Of a stretch of 45,846 bases of DNA, positions 28,826-40,377 are shown one piece after another. The number at the start of each line of letters is the position of its first letter. Within the stretch, counting starts at the first letter, position 1. The stretch is taken from the NCBI RefSeq assembly GCF_001690495.1, contig NZ_LZGS01000025.1:1-45846 (forward strand), in the 5' to 3' direction. The notes beneath the pieces were generated by a model. That model worked only from the letters and a program-made list of their open reading frames with translations. It ran no database searches and was not told the DNA's origin. The position numbers and the translations under genes were made by a program. This DNA comes from Gilliamella sp. App4-10 (GTDB lineage: Bacteria > Pseudomonadota > Gammaproteobacteria > Enterobacterales > Orbaceae).

Positions 28826-29560
28826 ATGAGTACCTTAAATGATATTAAATATTACGCAAGTCAATCTAAAATCACCTCGACTTTAGTGGTGATAAATATC
28901 CTTTGCTTTTTTGTCTTTCGATTACTTGATAGTCGTGGTTTTTCGATACTTTATGAAAATGATTTTTTGATTGATTGGGGTGCCGATGTTGCAGGACTGA
29001 CCTTTTCTGGCCAATATTGGCGTATGTTTACCAATTTATTTATGCATGCTAGTTTTACCCATTTAGCTATGAATATGCTGGCGTTATGGAGTATTGGACC
29101 AATTTTAGAACAGCGTATACCGCACATGGCTTTTATTGGTATTTATCTTTTTTCAGGACTAGTGGGGAGCTTATCAAGTGATATTGCCACCATTAATCAA
29201 AATGTGATCAGCTGTGGTGCTTCGGGGGCTATTTTAGGCATTATTACCGCCTTACTAGCTTATTGCTTGGTGTTTAGAAGCAATATACAAGAAATGCCGA
29301 TCAAAGCGATGCTGGTCAGTTTAGTCTTAACGGCTGGGCTAGGGATATTACCTTCAATCAATAATATGGCGCATATTGGGGGGGCTTGTGCTGGTTTTGT
29401 GCTTGGTGGACTGATTTCGTTGTGTCTTAAAACGTTTAAATATCCAAATAAGTTAATCTTATTTATTATTAGTTTACTATTTGTTATTACCGCATTCGGG
29501 TTATATATAGGGTATATGCATTATGCCCTACCCAATGGGTATTACCTTTACTATAAATGA
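28826..29560 (+). CDS. Rhomboid-family intramembrane serine protease
   Basis: A 244-residue protein with about seven membrane helices. The catalytic dyad is Ser133 in CGASGAILG and His183 in NMAHIGGA. Other rhomboid hallmarks are WRMFTNLFMHASFTHLAMNM (WR, H and N residues) and the GxxxG-rich last helices. It lacks the N-terminal cytosolic domain of GlpG, so I leave the symbol empty. AAGGA stands before the start. Confidence 0.9.
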   Translation: MSTLNDIKYYASQSKITSTLVVINILCFFVFRLLDSRGFSILYENDFLIDWGADVAGLTFSGQYWRMFTNLFMHASFTHLAMNMLALWSIGPILEQRIPHMAFIGIYLFSGLVGSLSSDIATINQNVISCGASGAILGIITALLAYCLVFRSNIQEMPIKAMLVSLVLTAGLGILPSINNMAHIGGACAGFVLGGLISLCLKTFKYPNKLILFIISLLFVITAFGLYIGYMHYALPNGYYLYYK

Positions 29561-29561
29561 T

Positions 29562-29601
29562 AAAAAAGCGCTGATGATAAACAATCAAACAGCGCCTTTT
29601 T
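29562..29601. terminator. Bidirectional terminator between the rhomboid gene and lolE
   Basis: Stem GCGCTG (29568-29573) with CAGCGC (29590-29595), flanked by six A on the left and five T on the right, loop 16 bases. Serves the two convergent units. Confidence 0.8.
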
Positions 29602-29615
29602 ATGCGTGCTTAATG

Positions 29616-30860
29616 CTAAAAACTATTTAAAATTCGAGCAGGTTCGATCTTACAAGCTCGTTTAGCTGGATAATAGCTCGCAATTAAGCTAAGTAACATG
29701 GAAGTTATAAACACTACCAACACATCAAATAGATGAATTTCGGAAGGTAAAAAATCGATAAAATAGATATTACTATTTAAGATTTTATGCCCCATTAATG
29801 ACTCAACAATCCCCATAATATTCGACAGTTGCCAAGACAAGACTACCCCTAAAATTACCCCGATTAAGCTGCCAATTAATCCCGAAATCACCCCATACCA
29901 AATAAAAATATGTGTGATTAGTTGGTGGGTTGCGCCTAAGGTTTTTAATATAGCAATATCACGTTGTTTGTCTTTTACGGCAATAACTAACGTTGACACA
30001 ATATTAAAACAAGCAACGCCAATAACCACAATCATAGCTAGATACATAATTTGCCTGATCATTTGAATATCGCGATACATAAAGCCAAAGGTCTGTTCCC
30101 AACTATTAAATAACAGATTTTCGTCAAGCTCTAATGCGGCTTTACCCATAAGGTTATTAGCTTGATAAACATCTTTCACATTTACCATAATACCTGTAAC
30201 GCTATCGCCCATATTCAATAGTTTTTGTGCATCGGTCAACGGAATCAACGCCACATTGTTACTTAAGCTACCGCTTAATTCTAAAATACCGACCACTTGC
30301 AAACGGACTCTTTTGGGTGGTTTGAGTTGGTTTGGACCGCTCGAAACAGGAATTAATAACGAAACCCATCCCCCTTCGTTCACCGACAAGTTTTTGGCAA
30401 GTCCTGCACCAATAATGATTTGTTGACTATCGGGTTTAAAATCTTGCCATTTATTATTCAGCACATAATTGGGTAGTGCACTGATTTTTTTTTCTTGTTC
30501 GGGGTCAAGGCCTTGTACTTGGACTGCACCAAGTTTGCTACCATTTTCAATTAATCCGGTAAAATTAACAAATGGTAAGGCTGACACAATATTGTTATCG
30601 GTTTTAAGCTCTTGTTGCACATGGCGCCAATTAGCTAAATTGCCATATTCTGGATATAATTGACCATGTGGTACGACCGATAAAACACGATGATGTAGCT
30701 CCCGTTCAAAGCCATTCATAGCACTTAAACCAATAATTAAGGCTGCGATACCAATAGCAATACTGAGTGTTGAAATAATCGAAATTAACGACACCATACC
30801 ACTTTTGCGACGCCCTTTTCGAAACTTGATGGCAGTAATTAAAGACAAATTCATATTCAT
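29616..30860 (-). CDS. lolE: Lipoprotein-releasing ABC transporter permease LolE
   Basis: With LolC and LolD it extracts lipoproteins from the inner membrane and passes them to LolA. The 414 residues have the MacB/LolCE layout: helix 1 (SIISTLSIAIGIAALIIGLS), a periplasmic domain (~50-270), and three C-terminal helices with VKDKQRDIAILKTLGA as the LolD coupling region. It follows lolD by 6 bases and ends in a shared terminator. LolE rather than LolC is chosen by position and by its N-terminal sequence. Confidence 0.94.
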   Translation of the reverse strand: MNMNLSLITAIKFRKGRRKSGMVSLISIISTLSIAIGIAALIIGLSAMNGFERELHHRVLSVVPHGQLYPEYGNLANWRHVQQELKTDNNIVSALPFVNFTGLIENGSKLGAVQVQGLDPEQEKKISALPNYVLNNKWQDFKPDSQQIIIGAGLAKNLSVNEGGWVSLLIPVSSGPNQLKPPKRVRLQVVGILELSGSLSNNVALIPLTDAQKLLNMGDSVTGIMVNVKDVYQANNLMGKAALELDENLLFNSWEQTFGFMYRDIQMIRQIMYLAMIVVIGVACFNIVSTLVIAVKDKQRDIAILKTLGATHQLITHIFIWYGVISGLIGSLIGVILGVVLSWQLSNIMGIVESLMGHKILNSNIYFIDFLPSEIHLFDVLVVFITSMLLSLIASYYPAKRACKIEPARILNSF

Positions 30861-30866
30861 TATCCA

Positions 30867-31571
30867 TTAATTGTTATCTGATGATGCACTATCGAAAAGT
30901 TGCCCATCTCTCATTACCCATTGTTTATCAAGTTTCTTGGCTAATTCAAGATCATGCGTTACAACCAAAAACGCTGTGCCGTGTTCACGGTTTAATTGAA
31001 TTAGCAGTTCAAAAATGGAGTCAGCTGTTGATTTATCAAGATTACCCGTTGGCTCATCAGCCATTACTAAAGCAGGGTTATTAATTAATGCACGCCCTAT
31101 TGCTACTCGTTGACGTTCTCCCCCCGAAAGTTCAGAAGGTCGATGATTGGCGCGTTTGACTAAGTTAACCGAATCTAGCATTGCCATAGCCCGTTTTTTA
31201 GCTTCATGTGGCAAAACGCCACCAATTAACAGTGGCATTGCGATATTTTCAAGCGCCGTAAAATCAGGTAATAAATGATGAAATTGATAAACGAAACCGA
31301 TTTCTTGATTGCGTAGACGTGCCTTTTCTTGTTCGGATAATTGATTTAGCTGATGAGATTTAAAAATAATTTCGCCTGAGGTTGGTTTATCAAGTCCACC
31401 GAGTAAATGCAATAAGGTACTTTTACCTGAACCGGAACTTCCAATAATGGCAAGTAAAGATTTTGAATCAATATCAAACGAGACATTTTTTAACACCTCG
31501 GTCACCATTTTGCCTTCATTATAGGTTTTATAAAGATTTTTTGCGCTTAGCAATATTTGTGAATTATTCAT
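30867..31571 (-). CDS. lolD: Lipoprotein-releasing ABC transporter ATPase LolD
   Basis: The 234 residues carry Walker [13 protein letters not shown]-loop region [12 protein letters not shown] (Lol-type [18 protein letters not shown]), signature [15 protein letters not shown], and Walker [15 protein letters not shown] place the start at the ATG at 31569-31571, which overlaps the end of lolC (reading ATGAATAA), typical of translational coupling. The longest frame starts 12 codons earlier inside lolC. Confidence 0.96.
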   Translation of the reverse strand: MNNSQILLSAKNLYKTYNEGKMVTEVLKNVSFDIDSKSLLAIIGSSGSGKSTLLHLLGGLDKPTSGEIIFKSHQLNQLSEQEKARLRNQEIGFVYQFHHLLPDFTALENIAMPLLIGGVLPHEAKKRAMAMLDSVNLVKRANHRPSELSGGERQRVAIGRALINNPALVMADEPTGNLDKSTADSIFELLIQLNREHGTAFLVVTHDLELAKKLDKQWVMRDGQLFDSASSDNN

Positions 31572-32775
31572 AACGTAAAGCCTCGGCAGGTTGAATATTG
31601 GCTGCACGATAGGCAGGATAAAGAGTTGAAATTAACGATAACATAAGTAATCCGGTAATAATTAAAATAACTTGCGATGGTTCGACCAGTGACGGTAGCA
31701 AAATACCCGCTAAAGATAAACCTAATACTTGCATGATTTCGTTTAAGTTAATAGCAAGTAGCAGCCCTAAAATACTACCTAACAACGTACCAATTATCCC
31801 GGAACTTGCGCCTTGAATAATAAAAATTAACATAATTTTAAAACGAGACAAACCTTGTGTTTTTAAAATAGCGACTTCGCCTTGCTTTTCCATTACTAAC
31901 AAGCTTAACGAGGTAATAATATTAAAAGCTGCCACAATCACAATCAAGCTAATGAGTAACCCCATGACATTTTTTTCCATTTTAATGGCTTGAAATAATT
32001 CACCCCGTTTGGCTCGCCAATCGTTAAACACTAGGCCTTCTGGTAATGGCATATCCGTTACCGACGCGATATCTAACGGGTTGTCTAAAAACAGACGCCA
32101 ACTGCTAATCATATTGGCAGGATAACGTAATAGATTTCTAGCATCAGATTGATTGATATAAATAAGCGATTGATTAATATCATGGTTAACACTAAACAGT
32201 CCAACAATGTTAAATAAACGCTGCGAAGGAATACGCCCAACTGGGGTGATTTGACTTGCGCTGGTCACCAATAAGCGAATTTTGTCACCCACAGTTACGC
32301 CCAATTGATTGGCTAATGTTTGTCCAATAATGACATTATACTGCCCCGCTTGTAGATCCCATGCCGATCCGCTATAGATATAATCATTGATAGGATCATA
32401 ATCTTCTGGGTTAATCCCCATCAACGTACTTACGGTAATACTTTGTTCACTCTGCAATACCACATCGCTAGTGACTAAAGGTGTAATACGATTAACACCT
32501 TTAATCTTTTCAAATGACGAGCTAGGATTAGCACTTGGATCAAGTTTTCCTTGAATAGAGGTGATTTGTGCTTGGGGAAAGAATCTTAAAATACTGTTTT
32601 GCATCTGGTCTTCTAATCCATTCATCACAGATAACACAACAATTAGACCAATAGAACCCAGCATAATGCCAATCATTGACAACCATGACACAAAGCGACC
32701 AAATCCATCCGTTTTTTGCCCGTATACATAACGCAAACCGATATAAAATACTAATGGACGAAATATTTTTGACAT
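31564..32775 (-). CDS. lolC: Lipoprotein-releasing ABC transporter permease LolC
   Basis: The 403 residues show the N-terminal [20 protein letters not shown], helix 1 ([19 protein letters not shown]), a periplasmic domain, and three C-terminal helices with [17 protein letters not shown]. First gene of lolCDE, divergent from mfd. Confidence 0.94.
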   Translation of the reverse strand: MSKIFRPLVFYIGLRYVYGQKTDGFGRFVSWLSMIGIMLGSIGLIVVLSVMNGLEDQMQNSILRFFPQAQITSIQGKLDPSANPSSSFEKIKGVNRITPLVTSDVVLQSEQSITVSTLMGINPEDYDPINDYIYSGSAWDLQAGQYNVIIGQTLANQLGVTVGDKIRLLVTSASQITPVGRIPSQRLFNIVGLFSVNHDINQSLIYINQSDARNLLRYPANMISSWRLFLDNPLDIASVTDMPLPEGLVFNDWRAKRGELFQAIKMEKNVMGLLISLIVIVAAFNIITSLSLLVMEKQGEVAILKTQGLSRFKIMLIFIIQGASSGIIGTLLGSILGLLLAINLNEIMQVLGLSLAGILLPSLVEPSQVILIITGLLMLSLISTLYPAYRAANIQPAEALRYE

Positions 32776-32924
32776 AAACGTATATATTACCTAAAACTTT
32801 TAGACAAAGTTTTGCTAGTTAAATGCAAGGTGCTTATCATACAGGATTAAACAGTTATAGAAAACAACCACGTACTTACGTTATAATCTGGCGATAATTT
32901 TTCAACGATATCTACAAATTCATC

Positions 32925-35900
32925 ATGCCTAAAACAGTTAATATTTCAAACATAATTCCTCAAAAGTCAGGTGAAGTAAAGCAAATTGGGCAGCTTGTTG
33001 GCTCATCCTTATCACAATTTTGTGCCCAAGCAATAGATGCACATGAAGGTTTAGTTGTGATTGTGACCGATGATATGCAACAAACCTCGCGTATTCACGA
33101 AGAACTTAAACAATTTTCACCATTTCCTTCTATTATCTTTCCTGATTGGGAAACATTGCCTTATGATAGCTTCTCGCCCCATCAAGATATCGTATCAGAA
33201 CGCCTGTCTTGTCTTTATCATCTTGGACATTTAACCAAAGGAGCATTAATTTTACCCATTAATACCTTAATGCAAAAAGTTTGCCCACAAAGCTATTTGG
33301 GTGGGCACGTGTTTATGATGAAAAAAGGCTTACAAATTAGTCGTGAACATTTACGCCTTCAACTTGAAAATGCTGGCTATCGCTCAGTCAGTCAAGTAAT
33401 GGAACATGGCGAATATGCTACTCGTGGTGCTTTGTTTGACATCTATCCGATGGGCAGTGATAAGCCCTATCGTATCGATTTTTTTGATGATGAAATCGAC
33501 AGCATTCGCACTTTTGATGTCGAAACTCAGCGTACCTTTGATGAAATCGCTGAAATACAATTGCTACCAGCGCATGAGTTTCCTTTTGATAAAACGGCAA
33601 TCGAACTGTTTCGTAGTCAATGGCGAGAACAATTTGAGGTCAGATTAGATGCAGAAAGTATCTATCAGCAAGTGAGCAAAAATATTTTGCCAACGGGTAT
33701 TGAATATTGGCAAGCACTGTTTTTTAACGAACCATTAACACCGCTATTTTCTTATTTTTTAGCTAATACCTTAATTATTAATACCGTTAATATTGAGCAA
33801 TATGCTAACAAATACTGGCAAGACATTACCCAGCGTTATGAAAGCCGCAAAGTTGATCCTATGCGACCATTGCTTGCACCTAGTGTTATTTGGTCTAAAA
33901 CTGACGAAATTTTTGCCAATTTTAAATGCTACCCAAGAATGGTTGTATCACATGTGGCAACGGCAGAATCAAGTAAAAACCTTAACTTACTTTATGCCGA
34001 GCTACCTAATATTGCTATTGAGATCCAACAAAAAGATCCTTACTTGCAATTTCAAAAATTTGTTGACGATTTTTCAGGAAAAATCATCTTTTCAGTTGAA
34101 TCAGAAGGACGCAAAGAAGCATTACAAGAAATTCTTGGACGCATTCGTATTCATCCAACCACCATCAATCAGCTTGATGAGCTCAAAAATTCTGATAGCC
34201 GATTTTATTTAATCGTTGGTGCTAGCGAGCAAGGTTTTATTAATCAGCAAGATAATTTTGCGTTTATTACCGAAAATGAGTTATTAGGGCGGCGGATTAT
34301 TCGTCGTAGAAAAGAAAGTAAACAAGCCATTAATACCGATTCACTTATTCGAAGTTTAGCTGAACTCACACCTGGTAAACCCGTTGTTCATTTAGAACAT
34401 GGTGTCGGTCGCTATGCAGGGCTCACCACATTAGAAACAGGCGGCATTACGGCAGAATATCTCATTTTATTATATGCTAATGAGACCAAACTTTATGTGC
34501 CAGTTTCGTCATTAAACTTAATAAGTCGTTACTCTGGCGGCGATGAAGAAAACGCCCCACTAAATAAACTAGGCTCTGATGCTTGGAGTAAAGCTCGGCA
34601 AAAAGCAGCCGAAAAAGTGCGCGATGTCGCAGCGGAATTACTCGATATTTATGCCGAACGTGAAAGCAAACCCGGATTTCAATTTCAACAAGACCGAGAG
34701 CAATATGAACTATTTTGCCAAGGATTTCCTTATCAAGAAACCAGCGATCAACAAAATGCCATTGGAGCAGTCATTGGCGACATGTGCTCGCCTTATGCCA
34801 TGGACCGATTAGTCTGCGGTGATGTGGGGTTTGGTAAAACCGAAGTTGCCATTCGTGCTGCATTTTTAGCTGTTATTAATCACAAACAAACCGCTGTTTT
34901 AGTGCCAACAACTCTACTTGCTGAACAACATTACGAAAGCTTTTGCGACCGTTTTGCCAATTGGCCTATCCGTATAGAAAGCCTGTCTCGCTTCAAAACC
35001 GCCAAACAACAAAAAGCCATTATAGAAGCCCTTGGCGAAGGCAAAATTGATATTGTGATTGGTACACATAAATTGCTACAAGAAGATATCAAGTGGAAAG
35101 ATTTAGGTTTACTAATTGTTGATGAAGAACACCGCTTTGGCGTTCGTCAAAAAGAACGCATTAAAGCAATGCGAGCAAATATCGATATTTTAACGCTAAC
35201 AGCAACCCCAATTCCACGAACGCTAAACATGGCGATGAGTGGTATGCGAGATCTTTCGATTATCGCAACGCCACCTGCTCGCCGGCTGGCGGTAAAAACC
35301 TTTGTTCGAGAATATGATGATCTTGTGATTAGAGAAGCCATTTTACGTGAAATTTTACGTGGTGGTCAGATTTATTATTTACACAATGACATCTCTGATA
35401 TCGAAAAAGTCAGCGAAAAACTGGCAGAACTGGTGCCCGAAGCACGCATTACCATTGGACATGGGCAAATGCATGAACGCGACTTAGAACGTGTGATGAA
35501 TGACTTTCATCATCAACGCTTTAACATACTTGTTTGTACTACCATTGTTGAAACGGGTATCGACATTCCTAACGCTAATACCATTATTATTGATCGTGCC
35601 GATAAATTCGGTTTAGCTCAGTTACATCAACTCAGGGGGCGAGTTGGACGTTCTTACCATCAAGCCTATGCTTATTTATTAACGCCACATCCTAAATTAC
35701 TCACTAAAGATGCTAAAAAGCGCTTAGAAGCTATTGCCTCGCTTGAAGATTTAGGCGCAGGTTTTGCGCTAGCCACACACGACCTTGAAATTCGGGGGGC
35801 AGGCGAGCTATTAGGTAGCGATCAAAGTGGGCAAATTGAAACTATTGGCTTTAACCTTTATATTGAACTGCTGGATGAAGCCGTTAAATCACTAAAAGAG

Positions 35901-36383
35901 GGTAAAGAGCCAACCCTAGAATCATTACTCAATAATCAGCAAACTGAAATTGAGTTACGTTTGCCAATACTGATTCCTGATGATTTTATTCCCGATGTTA
36001 ATACACGCTTATCGCTATATAAACGCATTGCGAGTATCACCGATCTTGTTGAACTCACCGACATTCAAGTCGAAATGCGTGATCGTTTTGGTCAATTGCC
36101 CGATGCTGTGCTGTTTTTATTAGAAACCACCAAAATCCGTTATCATGCAAGTCAATTAGGCATTACCAAAATCGAATTTGGCGAGAAAGGTGGTTATATT
36201 GAATTTGGTAGCAATAATAAGGTATCAGTCGATTATTTAATTGAAATGATTCAAAAAGAGCCAAAAAATTATCGCCTAGAAAGCTCAAATCGATTAAAAT
36301 TACAAAAATCAGAATTACAGCGAATCGATCGTATTGAATATATTAAAAATTTGTTGTCTGATTTTGCAAATCATCAAGAATGA
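32925..36383 (+). CDS. mfd: Transcription-repair coupling factor
   Basis: Removes RNA polymerase stalled at DNA damage and recruits UvrA. The 1152 residues equal the family length (E. coli 1148). Order: UvrB-like domain (ISNIIPQKSGEVKQIGQLVG, PDWETLPYDSFSPH); RNA polymerase interaction domain near 480-540 (GKPVVHLEHGVGRYAGL); helicase motifs Walker A CGDVGFGKTEVA, DEEHRFG, TATPIPRTL; second helicase half with QLRGRVGR and the TRG motif region; C-terminal autoinhibitory domain. It diverges from lolC and has no close partner except the following YdgA-like gene 32 bases on. Confidence 0.97.
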   Translation: MPKTVNISNIIPQKSGEVKQIGQLVGSSLSQFCAQAIDAHEGLVVIVTDDMQQTSRIHEELKQFSPFPSIIFPDWETLPYDSFSPHQDIVSERLSCLYHLGHLTKGALILPINTLMQKVCPQSYLGGHVFMMKKGLQISREHLRLQLENAGYRSVSQVMEHGEYATRGALFDIYPMGSDKPYRIDFFDDEIDSIRTFDVETQRTFDEIAEIQLLPAHEFPFDKTAIELFRSQWREQFEVRLDAESIYQQVSKNILPTGIEYWQALFFNEPLTPLFSYFLANTLIINTVNIEQYANKYWQDITQRYESRKVDPMRPLLAPSVIWSKTDEIFANFKCYPRMVVSHVATAESSKNLNLLYAELPNIAIEIQQKDPYLQFQKFVDDFSGKIIFSVESEGRKEALQEILGRIRIHPTTINQLDELKNSDSRFYLIVGASEQGFINQQDNFAFITENELLGRRIIRRRKESKQAINTDSLIRSLAELTPGKPVVHLEHGVGRYAGLTTLETGGITAEYLILLYANETKLYVPVSSLNLISRYSGGDEENAPLNKLGSDAWSKARQKAAEKVRDVAAELLDIYAERESKPGFQFQQDREQYELFCQGFPYQETSDQQNAIGAVIGDMCSPYAMDRLVCGDVGFGKTEVAIRAAFLAVINHKQTAVLVPTTLLAEQHYESFCDRFANWPIRIESLSRFKTAKQQKAIIEALGEGKIDIVIGTHKLLQEDIKWKDLGLLIVDEEHRFGVRQKERIKAMRANIDILTLTATPIPRTLNMAMSGMRDLSIIATPPARRLAVKTFVREYDDLVIREAILREILRGGQIYYLHNDISDIEKVSEKLAELVPEARITIGHGQMHERDLERVMNDFHHQRFNILVCTTIVETGIDIPNANTIIIDRADKFGLAQLHQLRGRVGRSYHQAYAYLLTPHPKLLTKDAKKRLEAIASLEDLGAGFALATHDLEIRGAGELLGSDQSGQIETIGFNLYIELLDEAVKSLKEGKEPTLESLLNNQQTEIELRLPILIPDDFIPDVNTRLSLYKRIASITDLVELTDIQVEMRDRFGQLPDAVLFLLETTKIRYHASQLGITKIEFGEKGGYIEFGSNNKVSVDYLIEMIQKEPKNYRLESSNRLKLQKSELQRIDRIEYIKNLLSDFANHQE

Positions 36384-36415
36384 TAATTTAAAATATAATT
36401 AATAAGAGAATTATA

Positions 36416-37699
36416 ATGAAAAAAACCACACTTGCTATAGGAATCGTTGCTGTATTAGGTATTGCCTACGTAGGTACGTCATGGTACACCGGTAACATGC
36501 TCGAAAATCATATCGACCACCAATTAACACAAATCACAAACAAAGTTAACCAGAGTCAAGACGATTTCACGTTTTCTGTTACCCAAAGTCATTATCAAAA
36601 AGGTATCTTTTCAACTAAATTACATTTAACCGTTACAGCGTCACCTCAAAATGCAACAGGTGAAGATACTCAACCAAAAACTTTTTTTGATGATGATGTC
36701 ACCATTCATCATGGTCCCTTCCCTATTGCGGCACTAGCTAAAGGAACCTTTGTTCCACAAATGGCTTGGTTAGAATATGAAATGACCGAACAAGCCAATA
36801 CACAACTTTGGAAACTAGCCGGTAATCAGCCTTTTATTACTGGACATGTAGGTGTAAGTTATGGAGAATATCTCACAGTTAAACTAGCAAGCAAAGCGAT
36901 TAATGTCACTCAAGATGAATTCCCATCAATTGATGGTGGATTTGAACTTGGAAAAGGCGATTATACCATTAAGAGCAACTCTAATGGCTCTGACATTTCA
37001 ACTAATATAAAAATCGATAAACTTTCATTAACCTATCCTATTTCGTTTAAATCAAAACCCGTTTCACTGGTTATTAATAAATTTGTGATGAACCAAACAA
37101 ATGTCTTAAATAACACCACCAACACTGTCGATGGTTCGTTTTCAAGTAGTGTTGATTCGATTATTTATGGTCAACAAAATCTAGGTAATGGATCATTAGA
37201 TATTAACTTTAAAGGGCTTGATAAACACCTGTTTAGCAATCAATTGGGAATGGGCGAATCTGGCTCAGAGGATGCCGATAAAAAGCACAATATCCAACTC
37301 TCGTTAAATAAATTCAATTGGCACACTCCTGCTGGCGATATTAATGCGAACCTAATGTTTGATCTATCTGATGTTGATAGTGTAGCTATTGATGAAGCAG
37401 ATTACGACAAAATCAACACACTTAAATTAAAGCTTGAAGCGCCATTTGACGTATTAGCTCATTTATCTGCGCAAATTGAAAACCCTAACGCTAACGATGT
37501 AACGCCAGAACAAGTTGCTAAAGCAAATCAAAACTTACAATTTATGTCGGCATTAATGATAAGTAACTCTCAATTTTTGACTACAAGCAATGGTGAAACT
37601 AAAGGTATCTATTCTGATGTTAGCCTAACTAAAGATAGTGATGAAGTTAGCGTAAATGGCAAAACAGTAACCAAAGAAGAATTCTTTGATCACTTATAA
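36416..37699 (+). CDS. YdgA-like DUF945 family protein
   Basis: A 427-residue protein with an N-terminal hydrophobic segment (TTLAIGIVAVLGIAYVG, residues 4-20) that could be a signal anchor. It is followed by SWYTGNMLENHIDHQL, the family opening (short spaced residues then Y.G), SVTQSHYQKGIFSTKLHL, and HHGPFP. Domain DUF945 proteins (YdgA, YihF) share these points; they are envelope proteins of unknown function with distant AsmA-type features. The ATG has AGAG about 8 bases ahead. A weak hairpin with TATTTTAT follows at 37731-37757. Confidence 0.85.
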   Translation: MKKTTLAIGIVAVLGIAYVGTSWYTGNMLENHIDHQLTQITNKVNQSQDDFTFSVTQSHYQKGIFSTKLHLTVTASPQNATGEDTQPKTFFDDDVTIHHGPFPIAALAKGTFVPQMAWLEYEMTEQANTQLWKLAGNQPFITGHVGVSYGEYLTVKLASKAINVTQDEFPSIDGGFELGKGDYTIKSNSNGSDISTNIKIDKLSLTYPISFKSKPVSLVINKFVMNQTNVLNNTTNTVDGSFSSSVDSIIYGQQNLGNGSLDINFKGLDKHLFSNQLGMGESGSEDADKKHNIQLSLNKFNWHTPAGDINANLMFDLSDVDSVAIDEADYDKINTLKLKLEAPFDVLAHLSAQIENPNANDVTPEQVAKANQNLQFMSALMISNSQFLTTSNGETKGIYSDVSLTKDSDEVSVNGKTVTKEEFFDHL

Positions 37700-37730
37700 C
37701 TAGCCAATTAATTTCTCAAACTAACCCATT

Positions 37731-37757
37731 CCGCCACTAATGCTGGCGGTATTTTAT
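37731..37757 (+). terminator. Weak terminator after the YdgA-like gene
   Basis: Stem CCGCCA (37731-37736) with TGGCGG (37744-37749), 7-base loop, then TATTTTATCTTTT. The T tract is interrupted, so termination may be partial. Confidence 0.55.
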
Positions 37758-37787
37758 CTTTTATAACTAGAACAAAAAAGCACACTT

Positions 37788-39188
37788 ATGAATACAAATT
37801 CATCATCCACATCGGAAAACCAATTTAAACGAACTATGCAAACCCGCCATTTAATTATGCTATCGCTGGGTGGCGTTATTGGTACCGGTCTATTTTTTAA
37901 TACAGGATATATTATCGCCACTGCAGGCGCAATGGGTGCTATTATTGCTTATTTAATTGGTGCACTAGTCGTTTATTTAGTGATGTTGTGCCTTGGTGAG
38001 TTGGCAGTTGCTATGCCAGAAACCGGCGCGTTTCACTCCTATGCTTCGCGCTTTATTAGCCCAGGTACTGGTTATACCGTTGCTTGGCTGTATTGGTTAA
38101 CTTGGACAGTGGCACTCGGTTCCAGCCTAACCGCAGCTGGCCTATGTATGCAATATTGGTTTCCTACTGTTTCGGTCTGGGTTTGGTGTTTAATCTTTTG
38201 TATCGTGATTTTTGCGTTAAACATCGTGACCGCACAATTTTTTGCCGAAAGTGAATTTTGGTTTTCAATCATTAAAGTGATCACTATTATCATCTTTATT
38301 ATTGCCGGTGCCACTGCTATCTTTGGCTTTGTTCCAATGAAAAACGACATGCCAGCCCCCTTTTTACATAATATTACCGATAATGGTTGGTTACCGAATG
38401 GCATCACCCCAATTATTATGACCATGGTTTCCGTCAATTTTGCTTTTTCAGGTACAGAGCTAATCGGCATTGCAGCAGGCGAAACCCATAATCCTGAAAA
38501 ATCGATCCCACTGGCGATAAAAACAACTATTTTAAGATTGATTATCTTTTTTATTGGAACGATTTTTGTGTTAGCGGCGCTATTGCCTATGGATCAAGCT
38601 GGCGTTATTACCAGCCCATTTGTGATGGTATTTGAAAATATCGGCATTCCATACGCAGCCGATATATTTAATTTTGTCATTTTAACGGCTATTTTATCAG
38701 CTGCCAATTCAGGGCTTTATGCCGCTGGGCGTATGTTGTGGTCGCTGTCGAATCAAGGTACATTACCAAAGTGCTTTGCTAAATTAACCCATAAAGGCAT
38801 TCCAGCCACCGCTATTGCAGTGAGTATGCTTGGCGGATTATTAGCATTATTTTCAAGTGTGATAGCGCCCGATACTGTGTTTGTAGCATTAACCGCTATT
38901 TCTGGCTTTGCCGTGGTGGCAGTTTGGTTAAGTATTTGTGCTTCGCATTACTTTTTTAGAAAGCAACTATCTGCAACTGAGCAAAAAGCACTAAAATATA
39001 AAGCACCATTTTATCCGTTTGTACCTATTTTAGGCTTTATTTTATGCTTAATTGCCTGCATTGGTTTAGCATTCGATTCTGAACAACGCATTGCGCTTTA
39101 TTGTGGTATTCCTTTTGTGATTGTCTGCTTTATTGCCCACCACTTTACCCAAGCCTATCAAAAGAGAGTAGTGAAAAATGATAACTAA
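37788..39188 (+). CDS. mmuP: S-methylmethionine permease
   Basis: Amino-acid/polyamine/organocation transporter with about 12 membrane helices. The 466 residues are very close to E. coli Mmu[81 protein letters not shown], and [20 protein letters not shown]. It brings in S-methylmethionine, a plant methyl donor, for MmuM. Its end overlaps mmuM by 11 bases. Confidence 0.95.
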   Translation: MNTNSSSTSENQFKRTMQTRHLIMLSLGGVIGTGLFFNTGYIIATAGAMGAIIAYLIGALVVYLVMLCLGELAVAMPETGAFHSYASRFISPGTGYTVAWLYWLTWTVALGSSLTAAGLCMQYWFPTVSVWVWCLIFCIVIFALNIVTAQFFAESEFWFSIIKVITIIIFIIAGATAIFGFVPMKNDMPAPFLHNITDNGWLPNGITPIIMTMVSVNFAFSGTELIGIAAGETHNPEKSIPLAIKTTILRLIIFFIGTIFVLAALLPMDQAGVITSPFVMVFENIGIPYAADIFNFVILTAILSAANSGLYAAGRMLWSLSNQGTLPKCFAKLTHKGIPATAIAVSMLGGLLALFSSVIAPDTVFVALTAISGFAVVAVWLSICASHYFFRKQLSATEQKALKYKAPFYPFVPILGFILCLIACIGLAFDSEQRIALYCGIPFVIVCFIAHHFTQAYQKRVVKNDN

Positions 39189-40116
39189 TCATCCAATTAG
39201 CACATTGTTAAAGCAAAAAAAGCACATCATCATTGATGGTGCACTAGCCAGCGAACTGCAACATCGTGGATGCGATCTTAATGATAGTTTATGGTCAGCA
39301 AAAGTGTTAATTGAAAAGCCCGAACTAATCCGCCAAGTCCATTATGACTATTTCAAAGCTGGTGCTGATTGTGCTATCACTGCTAGCTATCAAGCCTCGC
39401 CATTAGGGTTTGAAAAAAAGGGGATTACGTTTGAAGAATCTATCAAACTAATTAAAACCAGCGTTGAACTTGCACAGCAAGCTAAGCTGCAGTATTTGAA
39501 TGAAACAAACCGAAATAAAACATTATTAATTGCCGGTTCAGTCGGTCCTTATGGGGCATATCTTGCCAATGGTTCAGAATATACCGGTGACTATCAACTT
39601 ACCGAATCTGAATTTATTGTCTTTCATCGTGATCGTATTCAAGCCTTGATTGAGGCTAAGGTTGATATCCTTGCTTGCGAAACTCTACCTTCATTTGCTG
39701 AAATCAAAGCGTTAGTTAAATTGATACAACAGTTTCCTACAATCAACGCTTGGTTTTCGTTAACATTAAAAGATGCCCAGCACCTTAGCGATGGTTCGCC
39801 GTTATCACAAGTTATCGATTATTTAAACAATATCGAACAAATTGTGAGCATTGGTGTTAACTGTATTGCGTTAGAAAACGTGACACCAGCGTTAGAAGTA
39901 CTAAATAAACTCACCTCCAAACCATTAATTGTTTATCCAAATTCAGGTGAACAATACAATCCAATCACTAAACAGTGGCACAAAAATCATCAACATAATT
40001 GCACTTTCAGCAATCAACTGCCAACTTGGGTTAAATTAGGCGCAAAATTAATTGGCGGCTGCTGCCAAACAACGCCGAATGATATTGAAGAAATTGTGAG
40101 GTTATTAAAAAGCTAA
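39178..40116 (+). CDS. mmuM: Homocysteine S-methyltransferase
   Basis: Transfers the methyl group of S-methylmethionine to homocysteine, giving two methionines. The 312 residues show [46 protein letters not shown], and zinc ligands in [11 protein letters not shown] (first Cys) and GGCCQTTP (two Cys). Overlaps mmuP, so the pair is translated together, as in E. coli mmuPM. Confidence 0.96.
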   Translation: MITNHPISTLLKQKKHIIIDGALASELQHRGCDLNDSLWSAKVLIEKPELIRQVHYDYFKAGADCAITASYQASPLGFEKKGITFEESIKLIKTSVELAQQAKLQYLNETNRNKTLLIAGSVGPYGAYLANGSEYTGDYQLTESEFIVFHRDRIQALIEAKVDILACETLPSFAEIKALVKLIQQFPTINAWFSLTLKDAQHLSDGSPLSQVIDYLNNIEQIVSIGVNCIALENVTPALEVLNKLTSKPLIVYPNSGEQYNPITKQWHKNHQHNCTFSNQLPTWVKLGAKLIGGCCQTTPNDIEEIVRLLKS

Positions 40117-40377
40117 TTGTATGAAACTATTTCAAATGAAATGCTTAATGTAGACAATGGTAACTTTTAGATTTAGCGACTAAATAAAAGCAAACAGTAA
40201 TACATATTAATAACCCGCCTAGCGGATAAAAAAGAGATATTTCTTAAAAAAACTGAATGTTTTTTGTCAAGAAATTTCAGGTAATACCTATGTTTTAGTA
40301 TAAAACAACATAATAAATTCAATAGCAAGAGAGCAAGCTATTTGTTGTTTAGGTCATATTCTGTAAAGATGGGCGAA
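40117..40377. other. Intergenic region between mmuM and array 2
   Basis: About 260 AT-rich bases with no gene. A loose hairpin (GATATTTCTT near 40231, AAGAAATTTC near 40269) is the only structure I see. No recombinase fragment is present here, unlike at the distal end of array 1. Confidence 0.4.
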